A stretch of 64,000 nucleotides of DNA from Streptomyces roseoverticillatus (lineage in GTDB: Bacteria; Actinomycetota; Actinomycetes; Streptomycetales; Streptomycetaceae): the NCBI RefSeq assembly GCF_000719265.1, contig NZ_JOFL01000008.1, forward strand, positions 1 to 64,000, written 5' to 3'. Numbering within the stretch: the first letter of the stretch is position 1; the number at the start of each line of letters is the position of its first letter. Shown here piece after piece: positions 36,615 to 45,646 of the stretch. The position numbers were made by a program, and so were the translations under genes. The notes beneath the pieces are model-generated. The model was not told the DNA's origin. It ran no database searches and worked only from the letters and a program-made list of their open reading frames with translations.

Positions 36615-37508
36615 ATGACCGACAGCTCCTTCCTGCCGGGCCGCCGGCTCCTCCTGGTGCACGCGCACCCGGACGACGAATCCATCAACAACGGCGCGAC
36701 CATGGCCAAGTACGCGGCCGAAGGGGCCCACGTCACCCTCGTGACCTGCACACTCGGCGAAGAGGGCGAGGTGATCCCGGGCGAGCTGGCGCATCTCGCA
36801 GCCGACCGGGACGACCGCCTGGGCCCCTTCCGCGCCGGGGAGCTCGCCGCCGCCATGAAGGAGCTCGGCGTCACCGACCACCGCCTCCTGGGCGGCGCCG
36901 GCCGCTACCGCGACTCGGGGATGATGGGCGCCCCGCAGAACGACCGCCCCGACTGCTTCTGGCGCGCCGACGTCGACGAGGCCGCCGCGTCCCTCGTTGA
37001 GGTGATTCGCGAGGTGCGCCCGCAGGTGCTCGTCACCTACGACCCGGACGGCGGCTACGGCCACCCCGACCACATCCAGGCGCACCGCGTCGCCATGCGC
37101 GCCGCCGAGCTCGCCGGCGAGCCGGCCTTCCGCCGCGACCTCGGCGACCCCCACGAGATCGCGAAGGTCTACTGGAACTGCGTGCCCCTGTCCGTCGTCG
37201 AGGAGGGCTTCGCGCGGCTGCGCGCCGCGGGCCGTGAGATCCCCTTCCCGGGCATCGCCTCCGCGGCCGACGTCCCGGGCGTCGTCCCCGACGACGAGGT
37301 CACCGCCGCCATCCCGACCGCCGGTCACGCACAGGCCAAGGCCGCGGCGATGCGTGCCCACGCCACGCAGATCGCCGTGGACGGCCCGTTCTTCGCGCTC
37401 TCCAATGACCTGGGGCAGCCGATCCTCGCCGACGAGTACTACAAGCTGGTCCGCGGTCAGGCCGCAGGGCCCCGCGAGGACGACCTGTTCGCCGGGGTGG
37501 AGGCATGA
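36615..37508 (+). CDS. mshB: Mycothiol biosynthesis deacetylase MshB
   Basis: A 297-residue zinc-dependent N-acetyl-GlcNAc-inositol deacetylase, second step of mycothiol synthesis. LmbE-like fold: the zinc motif [20 protein letters not shown] (His, Asp, Asp near residues 16-19) and the second motif [20 protein letters not shown] with the third zinc ligand His. [20 protein letters not shown] and [11 protein letters not shown] are MshB-type tracts that separate it from generic LmbE proteins and from mycothiol conjugate amidase. ATG at 36615. The DUF6113 gene starts on its stop codon (ATGA overlap). Confidence 0.95.
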   Translation: MTDSSFLPGRRLLLVHAHPDDESINNGATMAKYAAEGAHVTLVTCTLGEEGEVIPGELAHLAADRDDRLGPFRAGELAAAMKELGVTDHRLLGGAGRYRDSGMMGAPQNDRPDCFWRADVDEAAASLVEVIREVRPQVLVTYDPDGGYGHPDHIQAHRVAMRAAELAGEPAFRRDLGDPHEIAKVYWNCVPLSVVEEGFARLRAAGREIPFPGIASAADVPGVVPDDEVTAAIPTAGHAQAKAAAMRAHATQIAVDGPFFALSNDLGQPILADEYYKLVRGQAAGPREDDLFAGVEA

Positions 37509-37894
37509 GCGGCATGACCACCCCCGTGACCGCCGCGCGCATCGCCGCGTATCTCGGCCTGTTCCTCCTCGGCGCCGCCACCGGCTTCGCCGGGGCGCTC
37601 ACCCAGGGCGGCTGGTTCCCCGGCGGCCTGTCGCTCGCCCTGCTCGCCGTCGCGGGTCTCAGCTACGGCGCCGTGACCGCCACGGGCACCCGCACCGGCG
37701 GTGCCGTGGCCGCCGGAGGCTGGCTCGTCGCGGTCATGCTGATGACCTCCAGCCGCCCCGAGGGCGACTTCTTCTTCGGCGCCGGAATCAGCTCGTGGGT
37801 CTTCCTGCTGGGCGGGATGGCCCTCGCTGTGATGTGCGCCACTGTCCCGAAACTGCCGCAACCGGACGGACCTTCGGTCCGACTTGGCAAGTGA
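37505..37894 (+). CDS. DUF6113-type membrane protein downstream of mshB
   Basis: A 129-residue integral membrane protein with three to four hydrophobic segments ([55 protein letters not shown] and [17 protein letters not shown]). Its start ATG overlaps the mshB stop as ATGA, so translation is coupled. It resembles the small conserved membrane proteins placed after mshB in streptomycetes; no function is known. Family naming is by recollection and moderately sure. Confidence 0.78.
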   Translation: MSGMTTPVTAARIAAYLGLFLLGAATGFAGALTQGGWFPGGLSLALLAVAGLSYGAVTATGTRTGGAVAAGGWLVAVMLMTSSRPEGDFFFGAGISSWVFLLGGMALAVMCATVPKLPQPDGPSVRLGK

Positions 37895-38125
37895 CGTGAC
37901 GATTTCCGCCTGAGTGTCGTCCGGCCCGTGTGCAGGTCAACCGGCTTCTGCCGGACTTGTCCCGTGACGGGCCGACGGCGTGCGGGCACGCAGCGCGCTC
38001 CCGCCCGCCGGCGTGAACCGGCGGTCGTCAAGTGCGTGTGCGCGGTGCCCAGTATGGTGGTGCGCGCCGCCGAGCCGCCCGAGCGAGGTCATGACGGGCG
38101 GCGGAGCTAACCGGGAGAACCTGCT

Positions 38126-40780
38126 TTGAGCCGTGAATCTGACAGTTCGTCCTCCGGGCCCCAGGGCCGCGGTGGCGCCGCCTACCCGTCCGGGAACCCT
38201 CCGTACGGCAGTGAGGACCAGGCCCGTGCGGCCGCAGCCTCCAGGCCCGAAGAGCCCAAGACCGAGACCACGCTGACGACGCGGATCCGCATCAACATCC
38301 CGGGCTCGCGCCCCATCCCGCCGGTCATCATGCGTACGCCCGTCGACGGCGAGGCCGCCCCCGCGAGCGCGCCCGGCACCGGGTCCGCGTCCGCGTCCGG
38401 CGCCGCCTCCGCGCCCGCCAAGCAGCCTCCGGCCGCGGGCGGTGGCGCGCCGTCCGGCGAGCGCAAGGCCCAACTGCCGCGCCGCCCCGCCGCGACGACG
38501 CCTCCCGGCCGCAAGCAGCAGGGCCAGCCCGGCTCCGCGGAGCAGAGCGGCGGCAAGGGCGAGAAGGCCAGCGACTGGTTCGCGCCCCGCAAGTCCGGCG
38601 GTGCCACGCCTCCTCCGGCCGGCGGGCGCAAGACCGAACTGCCGCGCCGCTCGGCGGGCGCCGGCGGCGCTGCCGGTGCGGGCGCCCCGCAGCACTCCGG
38701 CCCGCGCGACACCCCCCCGGCCCCCTCCGCGGGTCAGACCATGGGCGGCACGCCGTGGCCGGGTGACGCACAGACCACCGGCTCCGGCTCCGTGCCGCAG
38801 CAGCCCCGCACGCCCAACCCGGGCAACGGCTGGCAGCGCGACACCGCGCACGGCGCCGCCGCCCCGCAGGCGGGCGGCCCCCAGGCGGGCGGCGCGGCGC
38901 AGCGGCGCGGCACCGGGGACGACTGGCCCGGCGGTTCCTCGACCACGGGTGCCACCCCGTGGGACGCGGGTATGAACGCGGGTATGAACGACATCCCGGG
39001 CGCCGGTGTGCCCGGTGGCGCGCCAGGCAGCGGCGCCCCCGCCGGCGGCGCGGCGCAGCGGCGCGGCGCGCAGGACGACTGGCCGGGCGGCCCGTCGGCC
39101 TCCGCCGCTCCCGCCTCCCCGGCTCCGGTCGCCCCCGCCCCGGGCGCGCCCGTGGACGACTGGCCCGGCAGCCCCTCCACCACGGCCTTGACGCCGTGGC
39201 CGGGCGACCCCTCGACGACCGGTTCGATGCCGCAGCCGCCCACCCCGGGCGGCGGCGCGCCCTGGCCCGACGACCCGATGAGCACCGGGTCCATGGGCAT
39301 CATGCAGCCCCCGGCGCCCGGTGCGCCCGCGGGCGGTGGCGCGCAGTGGACCGAGCCGGAGAGCACGCAGCAGTTCCCCGCGCCCGCCATGGGCGGCGCC
39401 GCGGATCCGTTCGCCCCCGCCGGCGGCGGGTTCGGCCGTACGGACACCCCGCACGAGGGCGTGCCCCGCGTGCCCGGGCCGCCCGCCGGCGCGCAGTCCG
39501 CCGCGGCCGCCGCTCCTGCGGCGGCGCCCGGCAAGGCCCCCCAGCAGCCCAAGGGCGGCAAGGGAGCCAAGGGTGCCAAGGGCGGCAAGAAGGGCGCGGC
39601 CAAGGCCCCCGCCGCCGGCGAGACGTTCGTCAGCGGCGGCGTGCCCGTCGTGCCGCCGCCCGGCCCGGGCGCCCCCCAGGCCGGGAAGCCCGTGGACAGC
39701 GGCGCGCCGCGCATCGCCGTGCCCAAGCCCAAGGTGCCCGGGCCCGGAGCGGTGCCCCCGCCTCCGGCCAAGGGTGCGCCTGCCGGCGCCGCGAAGGCCG
39801 CGCCGAAGAGCGCGCCCGCGAAGGCACAGCCCAAGAAGAAGGGCCGTTCCAAGGTCGTGCTGCTGGGCGGCGCGGTCGTGGGCCTCGTCGGCGTCGCGTA
39901 CGTGGCCGGGCTGGCGCTCGACCACGCGGACGTGCCCAACGGCACCACCGTCCTCGGCGTCAACATCGGCGGCTCCTCCAAGGAGCAGGCCGTCCAGAAG
40001 CTCGACTCCGCGCTCGGCGACCGGGCGACCAAGCCGCTCAAGGTCTCCATCGGCGGCAAGGAGGCCGAGCTCAAGCCGTCCGTGGCGGGCCTGTCCATCG
40101 ACACCCAGGCCACGGTGCGCGAGGCGGCCGGCCGCGACTACAACCCGCTGACCGTCATCCCCTCGCTCATCGGCGGCACCCGCACGGCCGAGCCCGTGAT
40201 CGTCGCCGACGAGGAGAAGATCGCGAACGCGCTCAAGACGCTGGCGGGCGAGTCGGGCGGGGCCAAGGAAGGCACGATCAAGTTCGAGCCGGGCAAGGCC
40301 GTACCCGTCTACGGCAAGCCGTACCAGGGCATCGACGGTGACAAGGGCGTCGATGCCGTCGCCAAGGCGTACAAGGACCGCGCCGCCACCGGCCAGGAGA
40401 CCCCGGTCGAGCTGCCGAGCGCGAGCCAGCAGCCGAAGGTGACCAACGCCGAGGTCGACCGGATGATGAAGGAGTTCGCGCAGCCCGCGATGTCCGGCAT
40501 CGTCACCGTGCAGACCGACCCGCTCCACAAGATCCAGTTCGGTCCGGAGCGCTCGCTGCCGAAGATCCTCGGCGTCAAGGAGGTCGGCGGCAAGCTCGTC
40601 GAGAACTACGACCTCGAAGCGATCAAGGAGCTGTACGGCACGGCCTTCAAGGGCGTCCTCATCCAGCGCGGCAACGGCACCAAGACCGAGGTCACCCCGC
40701 AGGACGTCGTCGGCGCCCTGCGCAAGGCGCTCGTGGCCAAGACGCCCGCCGAGCGCATCCAGAGCATCCCGCTGAGCTGA
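38126..40780 (+). CDS. Peptidoglycan-binding-domain (YoaR-like) membrane protein with long disordered N-tail
   Basis: An 884-residue single-pass protein. Residues 1-570 are Pro/Gly/Ala-rich and disordered, with recurring DDWPGG, PWPGD and TTGS blocks (about residues 210-400). A Lys-rich stretch (KGGKGAKGAKGGKK) and KKKGRSK precede one transmembrane helix VVLLGGAVVGLVGVAYVAGL at about 577-599. The outside part resembles the PG_binding_4/YoaR domain (VPNGTTVLGVNIGGSSKEQA, then KEAELKPSVAGLSIDTQATV), repeated in weaker form to the C-terminus. The positive-inside rule places the tail in the cytoplasm. TTG start with GGGAGAACC upstream. A terminator follows. It may connect an intracellular scaffold with the wall; this is inference. 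Confidence 0.85.
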   Translation: MSRESDSSSSGPQGRGGAAYPSGNPPYGSEDQARAAAASRPEEPKTETTLTTRIRINIPGSRPIPPVIMRTPVDGEAAPASAPGTGSASASGAASAPAKQPPAAGGGAPSGERKAQLPRRPAATTPPGRKQQGQPGSAEQSGGKGEKASDWFAPRKSGGATPPPAGGRKTELPRRSAGAGGAAGAGAPQHSGPRDTPPAPSAGQTMGGTPWPGDAQTTGSGSVPQQPRTPNPGNGWQRDTAHGAAAPQAGGPQAGGAAQRRGTGDDWPGGSSTTGATPWDAGMNAGMNDIPGAGVPGGAPGSGAPAGGAAQRRGAQDDWPGGPSASAAPASPAPVAPAPGAPVDDWPGSPSTTALTPWPGDPSTTGSMPQPPTPGGGAPWPDDPMSTGSMGIMQPPAPGAPAGGGAQWTEPESTQQFPAPAMGGAADPFAPAGGGFGRTDTPHEGVPRVPGPPAGAQSAAAAAPAAAPGKAPQQPKGGKGAKGAKGGKKGAAKAPAAGETFVSGGVPVVPPPGPGAPQAGKPVDSGAPRIAVPKPKVPGPGAVPPPPAKGAPAGAAKAAPKSAPAKAQPKKKGRSKVVLLGGAVVGLVGVAYVAGLALDHADVPNGTTVLGVNIGGSSKEQAVQKLDSALGDRATKPLKVSIGGKEAELKPSVAGLSIDTQATVREAAGRDYNPLTVIPSLIGGTRTAEPVIVADEEKIANALKTLAGESGGAKEGTIKFEPGKAVPVYGKPYQGIDGDKGVDAVAKAYKDRAATGQETPVELPSASQQPKVTNAEVDRMMKEFAQPAMSGIVTVQTDPLHKIQFGPERSLPKILGVKEVGGKLVENYDLEAIKELYGTAFKGVLIQRGNGTKTEVTPQDVVGALRKALVAKTPAERIQSIPLS

Positions 40781-40821
40781 TCGCCCAAGGCCGGTCGTCC
40801 GAGCGGTGACGAGAGCAGTGC

Positions 40822-40854
40822 AGAGCCCCCGTGCCCCACCGGCACGGGGGCTCT
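40822..40854 (+). terminator. Terminator after the YoaR-like gene
   Basis: A perfect 14-bp stem (AGAGCCCCCGTGCC and complement) with a 5-base loop, 41 bases beyond the stop codon. Confidence 0.8.
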
Positions 40855-40945
40855 CCGCCGCTTACTCACGTCATGCCGGGCATGACATCTGTCATCGTCA
40901 GGACCGTACGCCTGACACTGCCGCCGACCCCGCTGACCAGGGAAC

Positions 40946-41905
40946 ATGGTCAGCATGACCACCACAGGAACGTACACGGGGGAAGGGCGCCGCACCGGCG
41001 CTCCCGTGGTCAGCTTCGAGAACGTGAGCAAGAGCTTCGGTGCGGTGCGCGCCGTGGCGGATCTCGACCTTCAGCTGTACCCGGGCGAGACCGTCGCCCT
41101 CCTCGGCCCCAACGGCGCGGGCAAGTCGTCCACCCTCGACCTGCTGCTGGGCCTGCGCAACCCCGACGCGGGCCGGGTCGAGCTGTTCGGCACCAGCCCG
41201 CAGCAGGCCCTCGCCCAGGGCAAGGTCGGCGCGATGCTGCAGTCCGGCGGCCTCATGGAGGATGTCTCCGTCCGCGAGATAGTGAAGCTCGGCTGCGATC
41301 TGCACCCGCGCCGCTTCCCCGTCGACCAGGTGCTCGCCGCCGCCGATCTGACCGAGATAGCCGACCGTAAGGTCGGCAAGCTCTCCGGCGGCCAGGAGCA
41401 GCGCGTGCGGTTCGCCCTCGCGACGGCCGGCGCCAACGAGCTCATCGTGCTGGACGAGCCCACGACCGGCATGGACGTCTCGGCCCGGCAGGCCTTCTGG
41501 GGCGTGATGCGCGAGCAGGCGCAGAACGGCCGCGCGATCCTCTTCGCCACGCACTACCTCGAAGAGGCCGACGCCATCGCCGACCGGGTCATCGTGCTGC
41601 ACCGCGGGCGCGTCCTCGCGGACGGCTCGGCCGCCGAGATCAAGGCGAAGGCCGGTGCCCGCCGCATCGTCTTCGACCTGGACGGGCACATCGGCGAGGC
41701 TGCCCTGCGCGAGCTGCCGTTCCTGTCCTCCCTGGAGATATCGGGCCGCACCGTGCGCATCCAGTCGCACGACGCCGACGCGACCGTCCACGCCCTCTAC
41801 GGCCTCGGTCTCTACCCGCGCAACCTGGAGGTCGCGGGCCTCGGCCTGGAGCAGGCCTTCATCGCCATCACCGACGCTGCCACCGCCGAGGAGGCGGCCC
41901 GATGA
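40946..41905 (+). CDS. ABC-2 exporter ATP-binding protein
   Basis: A 319-residue ATPase of the drug/linearmycin/daunorubicin-type exporters. Walker A is in LLGPNGAGKSSTLDLLLGL (about residue 50-60), Q-loop MLQSGGLMEDVSV, signature LSGGQEQRVRFALA and Walker B LIVLDEPTTGMDVSARQAFW. The last 80 residues form the regulatory C-terminal domain common in this class. The frame opens at ATG 40946; ATG 40955 has a slightly better placed GGGAAC and may be the real start. It overlaps the permease gene by 4 bases (ATGA). Confidence 0.94.
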   Translation: MVSMTTTGTYTGEGRRTGAPVVSFENVSKSFGAVRAVADLDLQLYPGETVALLGPNGAGKSSTLDLLLGLRNPDAGRVELFGTSPQQALAQGKVGAMLQSGGLMEDVSVREIVKLGCDLHPRRFPVDQVLAAADLTEIADRKVGKLSGGQEQRVRFALATAGANELIVLDEPTTGMDVSARQAFWGVMREQAQNGRAILFATHYLEEADAIADRVIVLHRGRVLADGSAAEIKAKAGARRIVFDLDGHIGEAALRELPFLSSLEISGRTVRIQSHDADATVHALYGLGLYPRNLEVAGLGLEQAFIAITDAATAEEAAR

Positions 41906-42645
41906 ACACCCTGATCAAGCTCGAAATCGCGCGCACCCTGCGCAACAAGAAGTTCATGTTCTTCTCGGTGCTCTACCCCGCCGGCCTGTACCTGATGATC
42001 GCGGGCGGCGCGAGCAACACCGAGATCGTCGGTGACACCGGGCTGACCCTGCCGCTGCTGATGATGGTCTCCATGGCCTCCTTCGGCGCCATCACCGCCG
42101 TCCTCGTCGGTAACAGCGAGAAGATCGCCAAGGAGCGCGAGAAGGGCTGGGTGCGCCAGCTGCGCCTGACCGCCCTGCCCGGCCGCGGCTACGTGACCGC
42201 CAAGGTCGCCTCCGCCGCCGTGGTCTCGCTCCCCTCGATCCTCGTGGTCTTCGTGATCGCCGCCGCCGTCAAGGACGTCCGGATGGACGCCGCCTGGCAG
42301 TGGCTCGCGCTGGTCGGCGCCATCTGGGCGGGCAGCATCGTCTTCGCCGCGCTCGGCGTGGCCGTCGGCTACCTCGCCACGGGCGACGCCGTCCGCCCCA
42401 TCACGATGATCATCTACTTCGGCCTGTCGATGCTCGGCGGCCTGTGGATGCCCACCACGACGTTCCCGCACTGGCTCCAGAAGGTCGCGGAGTGGACCCC
42501 CACCTACGCCTACGCCGGGCTCGGCCGCTCCATCGAGCAGGCCCACGCCCCCGAGCTGAAGCAGGTGGCGCTCCTCGTCGTCTACCTCGCGCTGTTCGCC
42601 GGCATGGCAGCCTGGCTGTACCGCAAGGACACCCGCAAGGGCTGA
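41902..42645 (+). CDS. ABC-2 type exporter permease
   Basis: A 247-residue membrane protein with six hydrophobic segments (for example FFSVLYPAGLYLMIAGGA, LPLLMMVSMASFGAITAVLV, VVSLPSILVVFVIAAAV, LALVGAIWAGSIVFAALGVA, LLVVYLALFAGMAAWLY). EKIAKEREKGWVRQLRLTAL is the intracellular coupling loop typical of ABC-2 permeases. Coupled to the ATPase by a 4-base overlap. Together with the two-component genes downstream it forms a likely envelope-stress or antibiotic-sensing export unit. Confidence 0.94.
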   Translation: MNTLIKLEIARTLRNKKFMFFSVLYPAGLYLMIAGGASNTEIVGDTGLTLPLLMMVSMASFGAITAVLVGNSEKIAKEREKGWVRQLRLTALPGRGYVTAKVASAAVVSLPSILVVFVIAAAVKDVRMDAAWQWLALVGAIWAGSIVFAALGVAVGYLATGDAVRPITMIIYFGLSMLGGLWMPTTTFPHWLQKVAEWTPTYAYAGLGRSIEQAHAPELKQVALLVVYLALFAGMAAWLYRKDTRKG

Positions 42646-42723
42646 CGGCCCGACGGGCCGGACGGCCGGAGGCCGCACGGCACCGCACGGGACGGAACCG
42701 GAAGACAGGACAGGGCGAAGGAC

Positions 42724-43950
42724 ATGGCCGGAGGAAAGCGGCGCTGGAACCCGTGGCGGGCCGCCATGGAAGTCCACGACGACCCGTCGTACACCATCGG
42801 CATCGGCACGGAGCCCGACAACCGGCGCCAGATGGTCGTCAAGCTCATCTGGATCTCCATCTGGTTCGCCTACATGGCGGCGCCGGTCGAGGACGTCCTC
42901 GGCGACCATCACACCCTGGCCGGCGACGTCCTCGGCGGCGCCGGCCTCGCCGCCTTCGTCGTCGGCTACCTCGGCCTGGTCTTCCGGCACACGTCCCGCC
43001 CCCTGGAGCGCGCCCGCGTGCTCGCCGCGCTCGCCCTGCTGATCGTGCTCGCGACCGCGCTCACCCTCACACTCGGGGGCGCCTGGCTCGTCCTCTTCGT
43101 CTACGTCTGCGTCTCTGCCGGCGCGGTCCTGCCGGCGAAGCTGTCCCGCGTCGTGATTCCGCTGGTCACGGGGGTACTGGCGGGGCTCGGCGCGATGACA
43201 CCGGGCGCCCCCGAATACCTCGCCGCCCTCGTCATCCCGGCGCTGCTCGGCGGCTTCGCGATGAACGGGGTGCGGCAGATGGCCCTGACGACCCGTGCGC
43301 TGCGCGAGGCCCGCGCCACGGTCGCCCACCTCGCCGCCAACGAGGAGCGGCTGCGCCTTGCCCGCGACCTCCACGACCTCCTCGGGCACTCCCTGTCGCT
43401 CATCACGCTCAAGAGCGAGCTGGCCGGGCGGATGCTCCCCGGCAAGCCCGAACAGGCCGCCCAGCAGGTCGCCGACATCGAACGGGTCAGCCGCCAGGCC
43501 CTGGTGGACGTCCGGGAGGCGGTGAGCGGCTTTCGCCGCCCCACCCTGGAGGCCGAGCTGGCCGGCGCCCGCACCGCCCTCGCCGCGGCCGGCATCGTCG
43601 CCGACCTCTCCCGCGCCGCCGCCACCCACCCCGACCTCGCGCCCGACGAGGAGGGCGCGCTGGCCTGGGCGCTCCGGGAAGCCGTGACCAACGCGGTGCG
43701 GCACAGCGGCGCACGCCGCTGCGAGATCGCGCTCACCGAGGAGGGCGACGAGCTCTGCCTGACCGTCAGTGACGATGGCCGCGGCCCCCAGGGCACCCAC
43801 GGCAACGGCCTCACGGGCCTCTCCGAACGCCTCGCCCTCGCCGACGGCCGCCTGGAGACCGGCCCCGGCCCGCGCTCCGGCTTCCGCTTGCGCGCTTTCG
43901 TCCCGCTGGCACGCAGCCTCGCCCAGGAGCGGCCTACGCTGTCGCTGTGA
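42724..43950 (+). CDS. Sensor histidine kinase, NarL/DesK class
   Basis: A 408-residue membrane kinase. The N-terminal half has several membrane helices (LIWISIWFAYMAAP, GAGLAAFVVGYLGLVF, LALLIVLATALTL, WLVLFVYVCVSAGAVL). The HisKA_3 dimerisation region RLARDLHDLLGHSLSLITLK has the phosphorylated His at about 217, and the ATPase has N box EAVTNAVRHS and G box VSDDGRGPQGTHGNGLTGL. The H box wording is that of the DesK group, which senses membrane state. It overlaps its response regulator by GTGA. ATG 42724 follows GGGCGAAGGAC. Confidence 0.94.
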   Translation: MAGGKRRWNPWRAAMEVHDDPSYTIGIGTEPDNRRQMVVKLIWISIWFAYMAAPVEDVLGDHHTLAGDVLGGAGLAAFVVGYLGLVFRHTSRPLERARVLAALALLIVLATALTLTLGGAWLVLFVYVCVSAGAVLPAKLSRVVIPLVTGVLAGLGAMTPGAPEYLAALVIPALLGGFAMNGVRQMALTTRALREARATVAHLAANEERLRLARDLHDLLGHSLSLITLKSELAGRMLPGKPEQAAQQVADIERVSRQALVDVREAVSGFRRPTLEAELAGARTALAAAGIVADLSRAAATHPDLAPDEEGALAWALREAVTNAVRHSGARRCEIALTEEGDELCLTVSDDGRGPQGTHGNGLTGLSERLALADGRLETGPGPRSGFRLRAFVPLARSLAQERPTLSL

Positions 43951-44594
43951 CAGACCAGCACCACCCGGCGGACACCGCGGGCCGACGCGTCATCAGAGTC
44001 CTTCTCGCGGAGGACCAGTCCATGGTCCGGGAAGCGCTGGCGGCGCTGCTCGGGCTGGAGGGCGACATCGAGGTCGTCGCCCAGGTCGCCCGGGGGGACG
44101 AGGTGCTCGACGCCGCGCGCGCCCACGACCTGGACGTGGTGCTGCTCGACATCGAGATGCCGGGCATGACCGGGCTCGACGCGGCCGCCCTCGTGCGCCG
44201 CGAGCTGCCCTCCCTCAAGGTCGTCATCCTCACGACCTTCGGACGCCCCGGCTACCTGCGCCGCGCGATGGAGTCCGGCGCGGAGGCCTTCCTCGTCAAG
44301 GACGCCCCCGCGTCCCAGCTCGCGGACGCCCTGCGCCGGGTGCTGCGCGGCGAGCGCGTCATCGACCCGACGCTCGCGGCGGCGGCCCTCGCCGAGGGCG
44401 CGAACCCGCTGACCGACCGCGAGCGGGTGGTGCTGCGCACTTCCGCCGACGGCTCGACCAACGCCGAGCTGGCCAGGACGCTGCACCTGTCCAACGGGAC
44501 CGTCCGCAACTACCTCTCGACGGCCATCCAGAAGACGGGCGCCCGCAACCGCGCCGAGGCCGTCCGCATCGCGAGGGACAAGGGCTGGCTCTGA
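43947..44594 (+). CDS. LuxR/NarL-type response regulator (DesR-like)
   Basis: A 215-residue DNA-binding response regulator, partner of the preceding kinase. The receiver has the acidic pair in LLAEDQSMVREALAALL, phospho-Asp in DVVLLDIEMPGMTGLDAAAL (near residue 69) and the conserved Lys in FLVKDAPASQ. The GerE-type helix-turn-helix is LTDRERVVLRTSADGSTNAE with LHLSNGTVRNYLSTAIQKTG. GTG start overlapping the kinase stop. Likely targets include the adjacent ABC exporter; no binding site was identified. Confidence 0.95.
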   Translation: MTDQHHPADTAGRRVIRVLLAEDQSMVREALAALLGLEGDIEVVAQVARGDEVLDAARAHDLDVVLLDIEMPGMTGLDAAALVRRELPSLKVVILTTFGRPGYLRRAMESGAEAFLVKDAPASQLADALRRVLRGERVIDPTLAAAALAEGANPLTDRERVVLRTSADGSTNAELARTLHLSNGTVRNYLSTAIQKTGARNRAEAVRIARDKGWL

Positions 44595-44622
44595 CGCCGG
44601 CGGGGCCCGCTGCCCGGGGCGG

Positions 44623-45459
44623 TCAGTTGAGCATCGCCCGGGCCGCCCGCGCCTGCCGCCGCACCGTCTCCGCGACCGTCGGCTCCAGCGCGTCGATGAC
44701 CTCCGCGTACTCCTCCATCTCGTGCGCGCCGCCCACGAAGTCGCCCCGCTCCACGAGCAGCTCGGCGCGCTCGTAGCGGAGCCTGGCCGGGTGGCTGGGC
44801 AGCAGCAGGGACAGCTCCACGGCCCACAGCTGGACGTCGCTGCGCTCGGGCCGCGCCGCGGCCCAGGCACGGATGTTGTTCAGCACCCGCAGCACGATCT
44901 CCGCCGGCTCCGCGGGGGAGAACATCGACGGGGCGAGCGGGGCGCCCGTGGCGCCCGCGACCAGCAGGCCCGCCTCCTCCTCGGACAGGATCCGGCCGCC
45001 GTCGAAGGGATCGGCCAGCACGTGCTGCCCGTACGGCTCGCCGAAGCCGACGACGAAGTGGCCCGGCAGCGCCACCCCGTACACCGGCGCGCCGGCCCGC
45101 CGCGCGACCTCCATCCACACCACCGACAGCAGGATCGGCAGCCCGCGGCGGCGCCGGAGCACCTCGGTGAGCAGCGAGGACTCCAGCCGCCGGTAGTCGG
45201 CGGGGGAGCCGTGGAAGCCGCAGCGCTCCCCGAGGAGCTCCGCTAGCGCCTCCGCCCACCGCCGCGGGTGCGCCTGCCTGCCCAGGGCGGGGAGCAGCCC
45301 GGCGAGCCGGTCCAGCTCTATCTGCGCGGTGTCGACCGGCTCCTCGCCCGCCTCGGGGTCGGCCTCGCCCGCGATCAGCAGGCACAGCAGGGCGAGGTCG
45401 GGCCGCGTCTCGCGCGCGGCCTCCGCGAACCGCTGCCGCCGGCCGGTGGTGTCGTACAT
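44623..45459 (-). CDS. SirB1-family (transglutaminase-like) protein
   Basis: A 278-residue cytoplasmic protein. The N-terminal part has LLCLLIAGEADPEAGEEPVD and LDRLAGLLPALGRQAHPRRW. The core SirB1/transglutaminase-like region is DYRRLESSLLTEVLRRRRGL then PILLSVVWMEVARRAGAPVY and GVALPGHFVVGF with DPFDGGRILSEEE. The C-terminus has TPR-like helices (VLNNIRAWAAARPERSDVQL). Family members are often called transglutaminase-like; no catalytic Cys is evident at the usual place, so enzyme activity is doubtful. ATG 45459 with CGGAGGCGCC upstream; the frame is open further upstream but without a good start. Convergent with the response regulator gene. Confidence 0.88.
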   Translation of the reverse strand: MYDTTGRRQRFAEAARETRPDLALLCLLIAGEADPEAGEEPVDTAQIELDRLAGLLPALGRQAHPRRWAEALAELLGERCGFHGSPADYRRLESSLLTEVLRRRRGLPILLSVVWMEVARRAGAPVYGVALPGHFVVGFGEPYGQHVLADPFDGGRILSEEEAGLLVAGATGAPLAPSMFSPAEPAEIVLRVLNNIRAWAAARPERSDVQLWAVELSLLLPSHPARLRYERAELLVERGDFVGGAHEMEEYAEVIDALEPTVAETVRRQARAARAMLN

Positions 45460-45535
45460 GGCGCCTCCGCTTCTGCTTCCATGGTCGCGCTGGTTGCGCT
45501 GAGCGGGTATTCCACCGGATTCCCGCCGCGGCGTG

Positions 45536-45605
45536 CTGTTCCGCCGGACAAGAAAATCCCGCCGCAACGGTGATCAGCCACGACGTCGAGGGTCCGGCGG
45601 AACAG
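45536..45605. repeat. Dispersed repeat copy bounded by 14-bp inverted repeat
   Basis: Arms CTGTTCCGCCGGAC (45536-45549) and GTCCGGCGGAACAG (45592-45605) are perfect complements 42 bases apart. The interior carries the head CCCGCCGCAACGGTGATCAG of the dispersed repeat (45557 on). It lies between the SirB1 start and the GNAT stop. Confidence 0.75.
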
Positions 45606-45646
45606 GTGAGCACCGGAACCCGTACTACTGAGCACCGCAACCGGTG

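Noticed and set aside
37937..40528. An 863-codon minus-strand frame opposite the YoaR-like gene
   Set aside because: Gly/Arg-rich shadow of a Pro/Ala/Gly-rich protein; no start signal.
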